Positions 18,211-26,241 are shown, counted from the stretch's first letter. The stretch is 64,000 nt of DNA from Chitinophagaceae bacterium (GCA_016710935.1 JADJTY010000014.1:159501-223500), one strand, 5' to 3'. Program-made: numbers and translations. The notes: generated from the sequence alone by a model not told the origin.

Positions 18211-19128
18211 ATGCAACGCAGAAAATTCCTGCAAAATATTTCACTTGTTACTGCAGCAGCTGCTTTACCAACAATTACCAACGCCGAAACTGCGAACCGG
18301 AAAAAATCCTTTACCACCGCTTTCATATCTGATATTCATATTAAGCCTTCCGAAATAGCTGAAGCAGGCATGAAGAAAGCACTGCAACATATCAACCAAC
18401 TTAAACAGCAACCCGATTTTATTATTAATGGCGGCGATACCATTATGGATGCCCTTGCTGCCGATAAAGAAAAAACAAAAAAACAATGGGACCTCTTTAA
18501 TAAAATAATGCAGTCAGAGAATAAATTGCCTGTAAAGCATTGCATTGGCAACCACGATATATGGGGCTGGCAACTGAAAGAAGATGTGAAAAGCGATCCG
18601 CTCTATGGAAAAGCATGGTGGCTGCAACAAACAGGCTACACAAAAACTTATTACAGCTTTACCCAAAACAACTGGCATTTTATTGTTTTAGACAGTGTGC
18701 AGGAAAATAAAGGCGGCTACATTGCCTTACTGGATGACGAACAGTTTAGCTGGCTGGAAAAAGAGCTGGAAGCCAATAAAGAGAAGTTCATCTGCATTGT
18801 TTCCCATATTCCCATTATTTCTTTTTGCAGTGCCATGTTTTTTAAAGACATGCTGCCCAATGGCGATTGGAAATTATCCCGTGCCTTGCTGCATACCGAC
18901 GCAAGAAAAATAAAAGATCTATTTAAAAAATATCCCAACATCAAAACCTGCCTCAGCGGACATATACATTTGCAGGACGAAGTGAATTACCTGGGCATAA
19001 AATATTATTGCAATGGGGCTGTAAGCGGCAACTGGTGGGGCGGCGCTTTCCAGGATTTTGCCCCGGCCTATGCCCTGCTTGATTTTTACAGTAATGGAAC
19101 TGTAGACAGAAAAATGGTTGAATATTAA
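18211..19128 (+). CDS. Exported calcineurin-like metallophosphoesterase
   Basis: A 305-residue metallophosphoesterase. The dinuclear metal motifs are in order: FISDIHIKPSE, INGGDTIMD, KHCIGNHDIWG, a His in VSHIPI and the closing LSGHIHLQD. The N-terminus MQRRKFLQNISL followed by an Ala-rich hydrophobic stretch ending TNA resembles a twin-arginine or Sec signal, so the enzyme is probably exported. I start at the ATG at 18211 and not at the in-frame TTG nine bases upstream. Substrate unknown. It ends two bases before a convergent gene. Confidence 0.88.
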   Translation: MQRRKFLQNISLVTAAAALPTITNAETANRKKSFTTAFISDIHIKPSEIAEAGMKKALQHINQLKQQPDFIINGGDTIMDALAADKEKTKKQWDLFNKIMQSENKLPVKHCIGNHDIWGWQLKEDVKSDPLYGKAWWLQQTGYTKTYYSFTQNNWHFIVLDSVQENKGGYIALLDDEQFSWLEKELEANKEKFICIVSHIPIISFCSAMFFKDMLPNGDWKLSRALLHTDARKIKDLFKKYPNIKTCLSGHIHLQDEVNYLGIKYYCNGAVSGNWWGGAFQDFAPAYALLDFYSNGTVDRKMVEY

Positions 19129-19130
19129 TG

Positions 19131-19661
19131 CTACACTCCCCTGTTTCTTTTTCCGGATGCGATCACCGCATCAAGGATCAACTGTATCTCATCAGGCCTT
19201 CCTGTACCAATCAACAAAAGTTTATTATCATTAAACTGAAGTTGTAATCCCTTATTTGATGAAGCAGACGTGTTAATGGCTTTGCCCGTTTTAGCTGAAC
19301 CGGTACGAATGCCCCAGCCACCATACTCCAGTAACGAATTATACTGCCTGATATAAGCATCTTTCAGTTCGTGCCACTCAATACATGTTTCTTTAAATTG
19401 AAAAGGTATGAAACGGTAATAAATTCCTGCATCAGTAATCCTTGTTTTTAATTTAATGGTGACCAGGAAAATAAAAAGCAGTAAAAGAAATAATTCAACC
19501 AGTATCAGCACAAAATCAGGTGCAGGTTTGGGGCCAAAGGGTGTTCCCAAAAATATTTGCTGCACAATGGCATACATAAAAAGCCCATTAAGCGCTGCAA
19601 CTCCAAGCCAGGCCCACCAGGTTTTAAAGCGCTGTACTTCTTTAAAATCAATTGTACTCAT
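19131..19661 (-). CDS. Hypothetical two-TM protein with PH-like tail
   Basis: I do not recognise this 176-residue protein. It has two hydrophobic segments near the N-terminus (about residues 18-38 and 50-72) and a soluble remainder (ITDAGIYYRFIPFQ, then GIRTG and LLIGTGRPDEI) whose pattern resembles the small bacterial PH-like domains found after paired membrane helices. I start at the ATG at 19661 (MSTIDFKEV); an upstream in-frame start would run into the neighbouring esterase gene. That gene ends three bases before this start, so they are probably one operon. Confidence 0.75.
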   Translation of the reverse strand: MSTIDFKEVQRFKTWWAWLGVAALNGLFMYAIVQQIFLGTPFGPKPAPDFVLILVELFLLLLFIFLVTIKLKTRITDAGIYYRFIPFQFKETCIEWHELKDAYIRQYNSLLEYGGWGIRTGSAKTGKAINTSASSNKGLQLQFNDNKLLLIGTGRPDEIQLILDAVIASGKRNRGV

Positions 19662-19663
19662 TG

Positions 19664-20266
19664 CTAAAGTGCTTTTAAAATAGTGTCTGCAAGTTCGGCC
19701 GCCCACTTTTTATATTCTTTGCCCGAAGGATGCAAACCATCGGGTGCTAAAAATTCAGTTTTGTCCCCATCTTCCCGCTGCGATGTGGTAATATTTATAA
19801 AATTGGCTTTAAATGCTGCTGCCGATTTTTTACAGATATCATTATACACGTCAATTTCTTCAGCCGTCTTTTTTCTGTCTATGCCTTCAGCAAAAGGTGT
19901 AACGCCCCAATCCGGTATACTTAATACAATAACGCGATAAGGCCTGTTGCCCGAAAACTGAATGGCTTTTTGCAGCAGGTGTTCAAATTCAATTTTAAAT
20001 TCGGTTGCGCTGCGGCCACGGTATTGATTGTTTACACCAATAAGCAGGGAAACGATATCGTAATTCTCCAGCGTGGTTGTACTTTCTATAGCACTGCTTA
20101 ACTCATCTGTTGTCCAGCCGGTTTTGGCAATGATCTCGGCAGCATAAAAAGCAAGGCCCGATCTTCTTAAGATCTGCACCGTTTGATTGGGAAAGTTTTC
20201 GGAAAAGGAAACCTGCTCTCCAATGCTGTAGCTATCGCCCAATGCTAAATAAGAATATGTGCTCAT
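19664..20266 (-). CDS. SGNH/GDSL-family hydrolase
   Basis: A 200-residue esterase/lipase of the SGNH family. Block I is LALGDSYSIGEQ (nucleophile Ser about residue 12), block III is LLIGVNNQYRG with the oxyanion Asn, and block V is APDGLHPSGK with the catalytic Asp and His. There is no signal peptide, so it appears cytoplasmic. The size fits single-domain lysophospholipase/acyl-esterase members; the substrate cannot be told from sequence. Confidence 0.9.
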   Translation of the reverse strand: MSTYSYLALGDSYSIGEQVSFSENFPNQTVQILRRSGLAFYAAEIIAKTGWTTDELSSAIESTTTLENYDIVSLLIGVNNQYRGRSATEFKIEFEHLLQKAIQFSGNRPYRVIVLSIPDWGVTPFAEGIDRKKTAEEIDVYNDICKKSAAAFKANFINITTSQREDGDKTEFLAPDGLHPSGKEYKKWAAELADTILKAL

Positions 20267-20331
20267 CGTGTTTATTAATTACAAATGTATGGCTATTAAT
20301 AAAATCAGGTTCATAAAATGTTAAAATATTC

Positions 20332-20344
20332 TTACAAAATGTAA
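20332..20344. promoter_or_regulatory. Auxiliary inverted repeat upstream of the membrane protein/XRE operon
   Basis: TTACA and TGTAA arms separated by three A. The arms share the ACA/TGT edges of the 18-base palindrome 16 bases downstream, so this could be a second, weaker operator half for the same repressor. Confidence 0.35.
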
Positions 20345-20350
20345 TATTAT

Positions 20351-20382
20351 TTTGTCTTATTGTAAAACATGTTTTACATTTG
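20351..20382 (+). promoter_or_regulatory. Predicted promoter of the membrane protein/XRE operon
   Basis: TTTG at 20351-20354, a 20-base spacer and a perfect TAnnTTTG box, TACATTTG, at 20375-20382. The expected start of transcription is roughly 10-15 bases before the ATG at 20399. An 18-base palindrome lies between and over these elements. Confidence 0.6.
20361..20378. promoter_or_regulatory. Perfect 18-base palindrome, candidate operator
   Basis: TGTAAAACATGTTTTACA reads identically on both strands. It fills the spacer between the predicted -33 and -7 elements and overlaps the first four bases of the -7 box, the classic place for a repressor to block RNA polymerase. The second gene of the operon encodes a 66-residue XRE-type helix-turn-helix protein, the obvious candidate to bind it. 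Confidence 0.6.
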
Positions 20383-20398
20383 CTGAAACATTAAAACT

Positions 20399-20875
20399 AT
20401 GCATACTAAATTATTATTACCAAACAGGTTCAAAAAGGTCGGATGGGTGATTCTTATTCCGGCAACCATCTTGGGTATTATACTGGCTTATTTTCAATTT
20501 AGCGAAGAATGGCTTTGGGCTAATGTATTTGCTATTGCTAATGATGGCAATGAAGGGCATTACAGATATTTTCTCATTCGTAATACCAATATTACAAATA
20601 CAGTTATTGGTTCGCTTTTCATTATTGGGGCTATCCTTGTTGGTTTTTCAAAAGAAAAAAATGAGGATGAGTATATTGCAAACATCCGCTTATCTTCTTT
20701 ATTATGGGCAGTCTGGATTAGTTATATACTACTGCTCGTAGCTTTTTTATTAGTATATGGCACTCCTTTTTTAGATGTTATGATATACAATATGTTCACA
20801 GTATTGATCATCTTCATAACCCGGTTCAATTACCTGATGTATAAAAATTCAAAACCCTCTCCCCATGAAAAATAA
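20399..20875 (+). CDS. Four-TM membrane protein of an XRE-regulator pair
   Basis: A 158-residue protein with four predicted membrane helices (about residues 14-33, 61-80, 97-119 and 125-145) and short loops. I do not recognise a named family with certainty; the arrangement resembles small membrane proteins (DUF2178-like) commonly paired with a compact XRE regulator. It overlaps the regulator gene by 11 bases, so translation is probably coupled. No catalytic residues are apparent. Confidence 0.8.
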   Translation: MHTKLLLPNRFKKVGWVILIPATILGIILAYFQFSEEWLWANVFAIANDGNEGHYRYFLIRNTNITNTVIGSLFIIGAILVGFSKEKNEDEYIANIRLSSLLWAVWISYILLLVAFLLVYGTPFLDVMIYNMFTVLIIFITRFNYLMYKNSKPSPHEK

Positions 20876-21065
20876 CATAAAAGTAGAACGGGCAATTAAG
20901 GGTTTAACGCAGGAAGACCTTGCCAGGAAAATATCAGTAAGCAGGCAAACCATCAATGCCATGGAAGCCAATAAATATGTTCCTTCAACAGTTTTGGCTT
21001 TAAAAATTGCTGCTGTTTTCGGTAAAGTTGTAGAAGATATTTTTACACTGGAAAAAACTGACTGA
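20865..21065 (+). CDS. Compact XRE-family transcriptional regulator
   Basis: A 66-residue protein that is essentially one lambda-Cro/cI-type helix-turn-helix: LTQEDLARKISVSRQTINAM (recognition helix about 26-36), then YVPSTVLALKIAAVFGKVVEDIF. There is no extra sensory domain. It starts inside the end of the membrane-protein gene and is followed by a strong hairpin at 21118. By analogy with similar pairs it probably represses its own operon. Confidence 0.92.
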   Translation: MKNNIKVERAIKGLTQEDLARKISVSRQTINAMEANKYVPSTVLALKIAAVFGKVVEDIFTLEKTD

Positions 21066-21117
21066 ATTCAGCAACCATTGCTTTATTATAAGGAATCTAT
21101 TGCGTACTAAAATAAAA

Positions 21118-21143
21118 GGGCCTGTAGGGTTTTCTACAGGCCC
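21118..21143 (+). terminator. Hairpin after the XRE gene
   Basis: GGGCCTGTAG (21118-21127) and CTACAGGCCC (21134-21143) form a perfect 10-base GC-rich stem with a six-base loop. The following T-tract is weak (TGTGCTTTA), so it may terminate or attenuate. Confidence 0.6.
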
Positions 21144-21165
21144 TGTGCTTTATGGCTAAACTTTT

Positions 21166-21351
21166 TTAAGCAGTCTTTGTTTTTGAATTGTCTTTTTCTT
21201 TCATATCACCTGGAGCCGGTTCACCCAATTTCACATTACCAAAACTGGCATTTACCTTTATGGGTAAAACACCATTGCAACACTTTCCATTGTATTGATG
21301 ATCGATTTTTGAGTCCGGGTTTATTACAGTTAGGATGCAGAAAACAAAAAA
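21166..21351 (-). pseudogene. Possible decayed coding remnant
   Basis: On the minus strand 61 codons are open before the TAA at 21166-21168, with no start codon and a TGA immediately upstream (21352-21354). The translation has a protein-like feel (NGKCCNGVLPIKVNASFGN, then VKLGEPAPGDMKEKD) but matches nothing I know. It lies in an otherwise non-coding 509-base gap between the XRE gene and the dehydrogenase gene. It could equally be chance; the call is weak. Confidence 0.25.
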
Positions 21352-21430
21352 TCATCTTCTGAATGAGTGTATTTATATTTGCGGTATAGAAACTCGGATG
21401 ACAAGGATGAATGCTGATACAAAGAAGTTT

Positions 21431-21457
21431 TGTCATGCTGAGGAACGAAGCATCTTA
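21431..21457. repeat. Dispersed repeat, GAACGAAGCATCT family
   Basis: TGTCATGCTGAGGAACGAAG followed by CATCTTA. The same words occur at 55175-55240 and, inverted, at 60190-60248. Confidence 0.7.
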
Positions 21458-21574
21458 TTGATGAATAAAGTGAATAAGCACAAGATTGCTACGCAACGAT
21501 GATAAATAATAGTACAAATGCTTGTCCTCAAAAACAAATAAACTAATAAACAGATAAACCAATAAACAACGACG

Positions 21575-22759
21575 ATGGCTGCTAAAACCGATAACTTTCA
21601 ATCGCCCGATTATTTTAATGTGGATGAACTGCTTACTGATGAACATAAACTCATTCGTGAAAGTGTTCGCAATTATGTAAAAAAAGAAATTTCGCCCATT
21701 ATAGAAGATTATGCACAGCGGGCAGAATTTCCGCAACAGATCATTAAACAACTGGGCGACCTGGGTTGTTTTGGGCCAACCGTGCCCGAGCAATATGGTG
21801 GCGGCGGACTGGATTACATCAGTTACGGCTTAATGATGCAGGAACTGGAACGTGGCGACAGCGGAGTTCGTTCAACTGCGAGTGTGCAGGGCAGTTTAGT
21901 AATGTTTCCTATTTATCAATATGGTAATGAAGAACAGCGCCACAAATATTTACCCAAGCTTGCCAGTGGCGAGTGGTTAGGTTGTTTTGGTTTAACAGAA
22001 CCCAACCATGGCAGCGACCCCGGAGGCATGCTCACCAATATTAAGGATGGCGGCGACCATGTAATTTTAAATGGTGCAAAAATGTGGATCAGCAATGCAC
22101 CTTTTGCGCAGGTGGCTGTTGTGTGGGCAAAAGATGAAGCCGGCGAAATAAGAGGGGTGATTGTAGAAAGAGGTATGGAAGGTTTTACTACACCAACTAC
22201 GCATGGTAAATGGAGCCTGCGTGCCAGCGCAACCGGTGAGCTGGTTTTTGACAATGTAAAAGTTCCTAAAGAAAATATATTACCAAACGTAAAAGGATTG
22301 AAAGGGCCATTGGGTTGCCTTACAAAAGCCCGTTACGGTATTGCATGGGGCGCCATTGGTGCTGCCATGGATTGTTATGATACTGCTTTAAATTACAGTA
22401 AAGAAAGGATCCAGTTTGGAAAACCCATTGGTGGATTTCAGTTACAGCAAAAAAAACTGGCCGAAATGGTTACCGAAATTACCAAGGCACAGTTATTAAA
22501 CTGGCGGTTGGGTGTATTGATGAATGAGGGAAAAGTGACACCTCAACAGGTTAGTATGGCCAAAAGAAACTCCTGTGAAGTTGCTACCAATATTTGTCGT
22601 GATGCCCGCCAGATGCTGGGCGGAATGGGCATAACAGGCGAATACCCGGTAATGCGCCACATGATGAATTTGGAAAGTGTAATAACCTATGAAGGCACGC
22701 ATGATATTCATTTGCTGATTACGGGAATGGATGTGACGGGGATGAATGCGTTTAAATAG
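21575..22759 (+). CDS. gcdH: Glutaryl-CoA dehydrogenase-like acyl-CoA dehydrogenase
   Basis: A 394-residue FAD acyl-CoA dehydrogenase. Glutaryl-CoA dehydrogenase features are strong: RSTASVQGSLVMFPI (the Arg that binds the substrate carboxylate in human GCDH lies in this segment), GCFGLTEPNHGSDPG, the ARQMLGGMGITGEY segment and the catalytic base Glu373 in TYEGTHDIH. The enzyme oxidises and decarboxylates glutaryl-CoA to crotonyl-CoA. The next gene encodes 3-hydroxybutyryl-CoA dehydrogenase, which acts two steps on. Exact specificity within the family is inferred. Confidence 0.88.
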   Translation: MAAKTDNFQSPDYFNVDELLTDEHKLIRESVRNYVKKEISPIIEDYAQRAEFPQQIIKQLGDLGCFGPTVPEQYGGGGLDYISYGLMMQELERGDSGVRSTASVQGSLVMFPIYQYGNEEQRHKYLPKLASGEWLGCFGLTEPNHGSDPGGMLTNIKDGGDHVILNGAKMWISNAPFAQVAVVWAKDEAGEIRGVIVERGMEGFTTPTTHGKWSLRASATGELVFDNVKVPKENILPNVKGLKGPLGCLTKARYGIAWGAIGAAMDCYDTALNYSKERIQFGKPIGGFQLQQKKLAEMVTEITKAQLLNWRLGVLMNEGKVTPQQVSMAKRNSCEVATNICRDARQMLGGMGITGEYPVMRHMMNLESVITYEGTHDIHLLITGMDVTGMNAFK

Positions 22760-22760
22760 G

Positions 22761-22790
22761 CCTCCCCAAACCCTTCCGAAGGAGGGGCTT
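22761..22790. repeat. GC-rich element after gcdH
   Basis: CCTCCCCAAACCCTTCCGAA then GGAGGGGCTT begins two bases after the gcdH stop. CCTTC/GAAGG forms a small hairpin. It resembles the GC-rich dispersed elements found elsewhere in the window and could help end the transcript. Confidence 0.5.
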
Positions 22791-22845
22791 TAAAGACCCA
22801 GAATTTTCATTGCTCTTTTATTTTTATAACCATTTAGTTTTTAAA

Positions 22846-23784
22846 ATGAACAACTCTTCAAATATTAATACAGCCGGGAACCCCCTTTTGGGGGGCAGGG
22901 GGGCCGTAAGTGTCATCGGCGCCGGTACCATGGGAAACGGCATTGCCCATGTATTTGCACAATCTGGTTTTAAAGTAGTACTCGTAGATGTAAATCCATC
23001 GCAACTGCAAAGAGCTTTGGATACTATTAATAAAAACCTCGATCGCCAGCTAAGCAAAGGGACCATTACCGAAGAACAAAAAAAATCAACACTGGCAAAT
23101 ATTTCTATTTCATCTATTATAAATGATGGGGTTAAAGATGCCCAGCTGGTAATTGAAGCAGCAACTGAAAATGTTGATTTGAAATTGTCCATCTTTGAAC
23201 AAATGGATACGTATGCACCGGCAGGTTGTATTTTGGCAACAAATACTTCTTCTATATCCATCACAAAAATTGCGGCGGTAACAAAAAGACCGGGACATGT
23301 GATTGGCATGCATTTTATGAACCCCGTGCCGGTAATGAAACTGGTGGAGATCATCAACGGTTATGCCACCAAAAAAGAAGTAACCGAAACTATTATTGAA
23401 TTAAGCAAACAGCTGGGTAAAATCCCCTGCGCAGTAAATGATTACCCCGGCTTTATTGCCAACCGCATTTTAATGCCCATGATCAATGAAGCTATTTATA
23501 GTTTGTATGAAGGCGTTGCCGGCGTAGAAGAAATTGATACCGTTATGAAACTGGGTATGGCCCACCCCATGGGGCCGCTGCAATTGGCTGATTTTATTGG
23601 CCTGGATGTTTGCCTGAGCATTTTAAAAGTTTTACAGGATGGCTTTGGTAATCCAAAATATGCGCCATGCCCGTTATTGGTAAATATGGTTTTGGCTGGA
23701 AGATTAGGTGCAAAGAGTGGAGAAGGATTTTATGTTTATACTCCGGGAAGTAAGGATTTGGTAGTGAGTGAAAGTTTTAAGTAA
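22846..23784 (+). CDS. hbd: 3-hydroxybutyryl-CoA dehydrogenase
   Basis: A 312-residue NAD(P)-dependent dehydrogenase that interconverts 3-hydroxybutyryl-CoA and acetoacetyl-CoA. The Rossmann motif VIGAGTMGNGI is at residues 23-33, followed by IEAATEN, NTSSISIT and the catalytic-His region IGMHFMNPVPVMKLVEII; the C-terminal dimer domain has DYPGFIANRILMPMINEA. The ATG at 22846 gives residues 11-20 (GNPLLGGRGA) that are encoded by a GC-rich palindromic repeat placed directly before the Rossmann strand. An in-frame TTG further upstream (22810) is less likely. Confidence 0.94.
   Translation: MNNSSNINTAGNPLLGGRGAVSVIGAGTMGNGIAHVFAQSGFKVVLVDVNPSQLQRALDTINKNLDRQLSKGTITEEQKKSTLANISISSIINDGVKDAQLVIEAATENVDLKLSIFEQMDTYAPAGCILATNTSSISITKIAAVTKRPGHVIGMHFMNPVPVMKLVEIINGYATKKEVTETIIELSKQLGKIPCAVNDYPGFIANRILMPMINEAIYSLYEGVAGVEEIDTVMKLGMAHPMGPLQLADFIGLDVCLSILKVLQDGFGNPKYAPCPLLVNMVLAGRLGAKSGEGFYVYTPGSKDLVVSESFK
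22876..22907. repeat. GC-rich palindromic element inside the 5' end of hbd
   Basis: GAACCCCCTTTTGGGGGGCA followed by GGGGGGCC. The C5-TTTT-G6 hairpin plus a second G-run is the same architecture as elements at 27791, 45796 and 48348. It is translated in frame. Confidence 0.75.
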
Positions 23785-23800
23785 GAATTTTTTATATTAG

Positions 23801-23833
23801 AAGAGGGCTTTTCCCGTTGGGAAAAGCCCTCTT
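23801..23833. terminator. Strong terminator after hbd
   Basis: AAGAGGGCTTTTCCC and GGGAAAAGCCCTCTT form a perfect 15-base stem with a GTT loop, followed by TTATTTTA. It should stop transcription from hbd. Confidence 0.85.
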
Positions 23834-23958
23834 TATTTTAGCACTGTATATAGTCTGGCAAAATTTGGATAATCTTTTACCAAATTTACATACAAGCAAA
23901 TAGTTATTTTACTATTTTACCCATGTATTTCAATTTACTCAACTAAAAACACTTTTTT

Positions 23959-24357
23959 ATGAAGACATTCATTTGTTCATTATTTATCCTGGCATCTGTA
24001 TTCACTGCATGCAATGGAGGTGGTTCAGGTTCGGGAGATGGCCAGGCAACACCAGCCGGTGTTGCCAACATGATCTTTGATGCTGCCAAAAGCGGCGATT
24101 ATAGCAAATTAAAAGGCTTGTGCGATGCCTCCCTGGAGCCAGATGGTGATAGCAAAAAAGTTTGCGAAGTTTCTGATGGGGACGAAGAACTGAAAAAAAT
24201 GTTCAAAGAATATTTTTCAAAAGGAAAAGTAGTGGGCGAAGCAACCATTGAAGGTGATAATGCAAAAGTTAATATTCTGTTTGGGCCTGAAGGCACAAAA
24301 GAAGAAACTTTCAATATGAAAAAGAAAGATGGCAAGTGGTATTTGATGAGTTTTTAA
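23959..24357 (+). CDS. DUF4878-like lipoprotein
   Basis: A 132-residue lipoprotein: short signal with lipobox FTAC (Cys about residue 18), a Gly/Ser spacer, then a compact alpha/beta domain (ATPAGVANMIFDAAKSGDY to the C-terminal KKDGKWYLMSF). This layout matches the DUF4878/NTF2-like lipoproteins of Bacteroidota, whose function is unknown. It precedes an unrelated cytoplasmic gene by 17 bases. Confidence 0.75.
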   Translation: MKTFICSLFILASVFTACNGGGSGSGDGQATPAGVANMIFDAAKSGDYSKLKGLCDASLEPDGDSKKVCEVSDGDEELKKMFKEYFSKGKVVGEATIEGDNAKVNILFGPEGTKEETFNMKKKDGKWYLMSF

Positions 24358-24374
24358 TTTTTCAGAATTTCACT

Positions 24375-24992
24375 GTGGCAATAAAAGAAGAAAAGATAGA
24401 TGCATACATTGCCAGATCGGCTGAATTTGCAAAGCCCATTTTACTTCACATCCGGGAGCTGGTTCACAAAGCCTGCCCGGATGTGGAGGAAAAAATGAAA
24501 TGGAGTATGCCTTTCTTTGATTACAAAGGTGAAATGCTCTGCCACATGGCATCTTTTAAGCAACATGCTGTAATGGGGTTCTGGAAAGCTTCGCTGATGA
24601 AAGATTCAACGCTTGTTGAAAATGCAAAATCAGAAACAGCCATGGGACATTTGGGAAAAATCACCTCGTTAAAAGATTTGCCTTCCGATAAAAAAATTAC
24701 AGGCTGGATCAAAGAAGCCATGCAGCTTACTGATAAAGGCATAAAGCTTCCTGCAAAACCAAAACCTGCAGCTATAAAAGAATTGACAGTGCCGGATTAT
24801 TTTACAAAAGCACTTACGAAAAACAAAAAAGCAAAACAGGTTTTTGAAAAATTCCCTCCTTCACACAAAAAAGAATACCTGATGTGGATCACCGATGCCA
24901 AAACGGAGCAAACCCGTAATAAAAGAATGGCTTCTGCATTGGAATGGATTGCTGATGGGAAAGGAAGAAACTGGAAATACGAAAAGAAATAG
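24375..24992 (+). CDS. YdeI/OmpD-associated family protein with DUF1801 domain
   Basis: A 205-residue cytoplasmic protein. The first ~120 residues resemble the DUF1801 fold (ELVHKACPDVEEKMKWSMPFF, then HMASFKQHAVMGFW) and the C-terminus the bacteriocin-protection/OmdA-type helical motif (FEKFPPSHKKEYLMWITDAK, KRMASALEWIADGK). I start at the GTG at 24375 (VAIKEEKIDAYI), because any earlier start would overlap the lipoprotein gene. Function is not established. Confidence 0.8.
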   Translation: MAIKEEKIDAYIARSAEFAKPILLHIRELVHKACPDVEEKMKWSMPFFDYKGEMLCHMASFKQHAVMGFWKASLMKDSTLVENAKSETAMGHLGKITSLKDLPSDKKITGWIKEAMQLTDKGIKLPAKPKPAAIKELTVPDYFTKALTKNKKAKQVFEKFPPSHKKEYLMWITDAKTEQTRNKRMASALEWIADGKGRNWKYEKK

Positions 24993-25000
24993 TACACTGC

Positions 25001-25040
25001 AACTTTGCCAAAGTTTAAAACTTTGGCAAAGTTTTTTATA
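25001..25040. terminator. Bidirectional terminator
   Basis: AACTTTGCCAAAGT (25001-25014) and ACTTTGGCAAAGTT (25020-25033) form a 14-base stem; a T6 tract follows on plus. It lies between convergent genes. Confidence 0.8.
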
Positions 25041-25042
25041 TA

Positions 25043-25885
25043 CTACCATTCAAAACCAGGCATCACAAAATAAAATATTGTCCACCATTTATCTTCCCGG
25101 CTCATGTATAGTTTATAAGGTCCTTCGTAGTGTATTATTTCTCCGCTTTCCATTACGGCATCATATGTAAGCATACCTTCTGCATGCCCCATGCCCCGGC
25201 CTTCATCATGCAGTTCAAATTTTATTTCATCAATATTATAGCCGTCGTCTTTAAATGCTGTAAAGGCATCAAAGAATGGCTTTATCTTTTCCATTAAAGC
25301 CTGCCTGTCTAACTGCCTGCCATCGGATGTTATAAAATGATACCCAAGTTCAGAACAGAATTCATTAAAATCCCTGCCAAACCAATGCCGTAAAAATTCA
25401 TGTGTATTCTTTTCAATATCTGCTTTATCATTCGGATGAAACTCTTCGTAGATAAAATTCCAACCCATACCAAATACAGGTATTTTTTCTATCTCGTGTG
25501 CAAATAATTCTTCCGTAATAAATCTATAAATCACTTCATCTTCATACGGGCCATCGCAAATATCCAATCCAATATGATGCTCAGCCATAACAGCTCTAAT
25601 TCTTTTTAACTCCACGGCTATTTCAGCAACATTCAACTCATCGGCAAATTTATAATCAGGCTTACCAATGGTTTTATAAACAGTGGTGTACTCTGCATTG
25701 GCATGGGCATCTTCAAACGCCATCATGTTTTTTAAAAACTGGTTTTCAATTTCTGGCGACAAACCGGCATTACTGTCCATAAAGAAAGCATCGCCATATT
25801 GTGCCTTTAATTTAAGTTTTAAAAAATCGTTTTCAATCCTTAAGTTTTCCTGCGGATCATCTGAGAATAACTCATCTTTTTCCAT
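25043..25885 (-). CDS. Conserved hypothetical protein (280 aa)
   Basis: I do not recognise this protein. It is acidic, lacks a signal peptide or membrane segments, and seems to have a helical N-terminal half (NLRIENDFLKLKLKAQYGD, then VAEIAVELKRIRAVM) and a C-terminal half ending EIIHYEGPYKLYMSR...WWTIFYFVMPGFEW that could be an NTF2/SnoaL-like alpha+beta barrel. It is followed on the same strand by small cytoplasmic genes. Confidence 0.7.
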   Translation of the reverse strand: MEKDELFSDDPQENLRIENDFLKLKLKAQYGDAFFMDSNAGLSPEIENQFLKNMMAFEDAHANAEYTTVYKTIGKPDYKFADELNVAEIAVELKRIRAVMAEHHIGLDICDGPYEDEVIYRFITEELFAHEIEKIPVFGMGWNFIYEEFHPNDKADIEKNTHEFLRHWFGRDFNEFCSELGYHFITSDGRQLDRQALMEKIKPFFDAFTAFKDDGYNIDEIKFELHDEGRGMGHAEGMLTYDAVMESGEIIHYEGPYKLYMSREDKWWTIFYFVMPGFEW

Positions 25886-25905
25886 AAAAAATAATTTAGC
25901 TTAAG

Positions 25906-26241
25906 TTATTTTACTCGTTTTTTGGGATTTACCAGTTCATACGAATCATCAATCATCTCCTTTAATTGCTTTGCAGATAACCTTCCATCAACAATGATGG
26001 TATTCCAATGCTTTTTATTCATGTGGTAACCGGGTAAAACCGATTCGGGATATTCATCACGCAATTCAACCGCTTTATCCGGATCGCACTTTACATTGAA
26101 TTGTAAAGGAGAACTTTCCAACCCTGCAAGCAGAAATATTTTATTGTTTACTTTAAACACAAGTGTGTCTTCTCCAAACGGAAAACCTTCTGTTACAGAA
26201 GGCTTTTGTAAAATGTATTCACGAATATTTTCTATATTCAT
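25906..26241 (-). CDS. MmcQ/YjbR family protein
   Basis: A 111-residue protein of the MmcQ/YjbR (CyaY-like) fold: KPSVTEGFPFGEDTLVFKV, LQFNVKCDPDKAVELRDEYP, the GYHMNKKHWNTI core and the C-terminal LIDDSYELV-like helix (here MIDDSYELVNPKKR). Proteins of this family are thought to bind DNA through the double-wing fold; the role is unknown. It begins one base after the stop of the upstream DUF962 gene, so they are likely co-translated. Confidence 0.9.
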   Translation of the reverse strand: MNIENIREYILQKPSVTEGFPFGEDTLVFKVNNKIFLLAGLESSPLQFNVKCDPDKAVELRDEYPESVLPGYHMNKKHWNTIIVDGRLSAKQLKEMIDDSYELVNPKKRVK

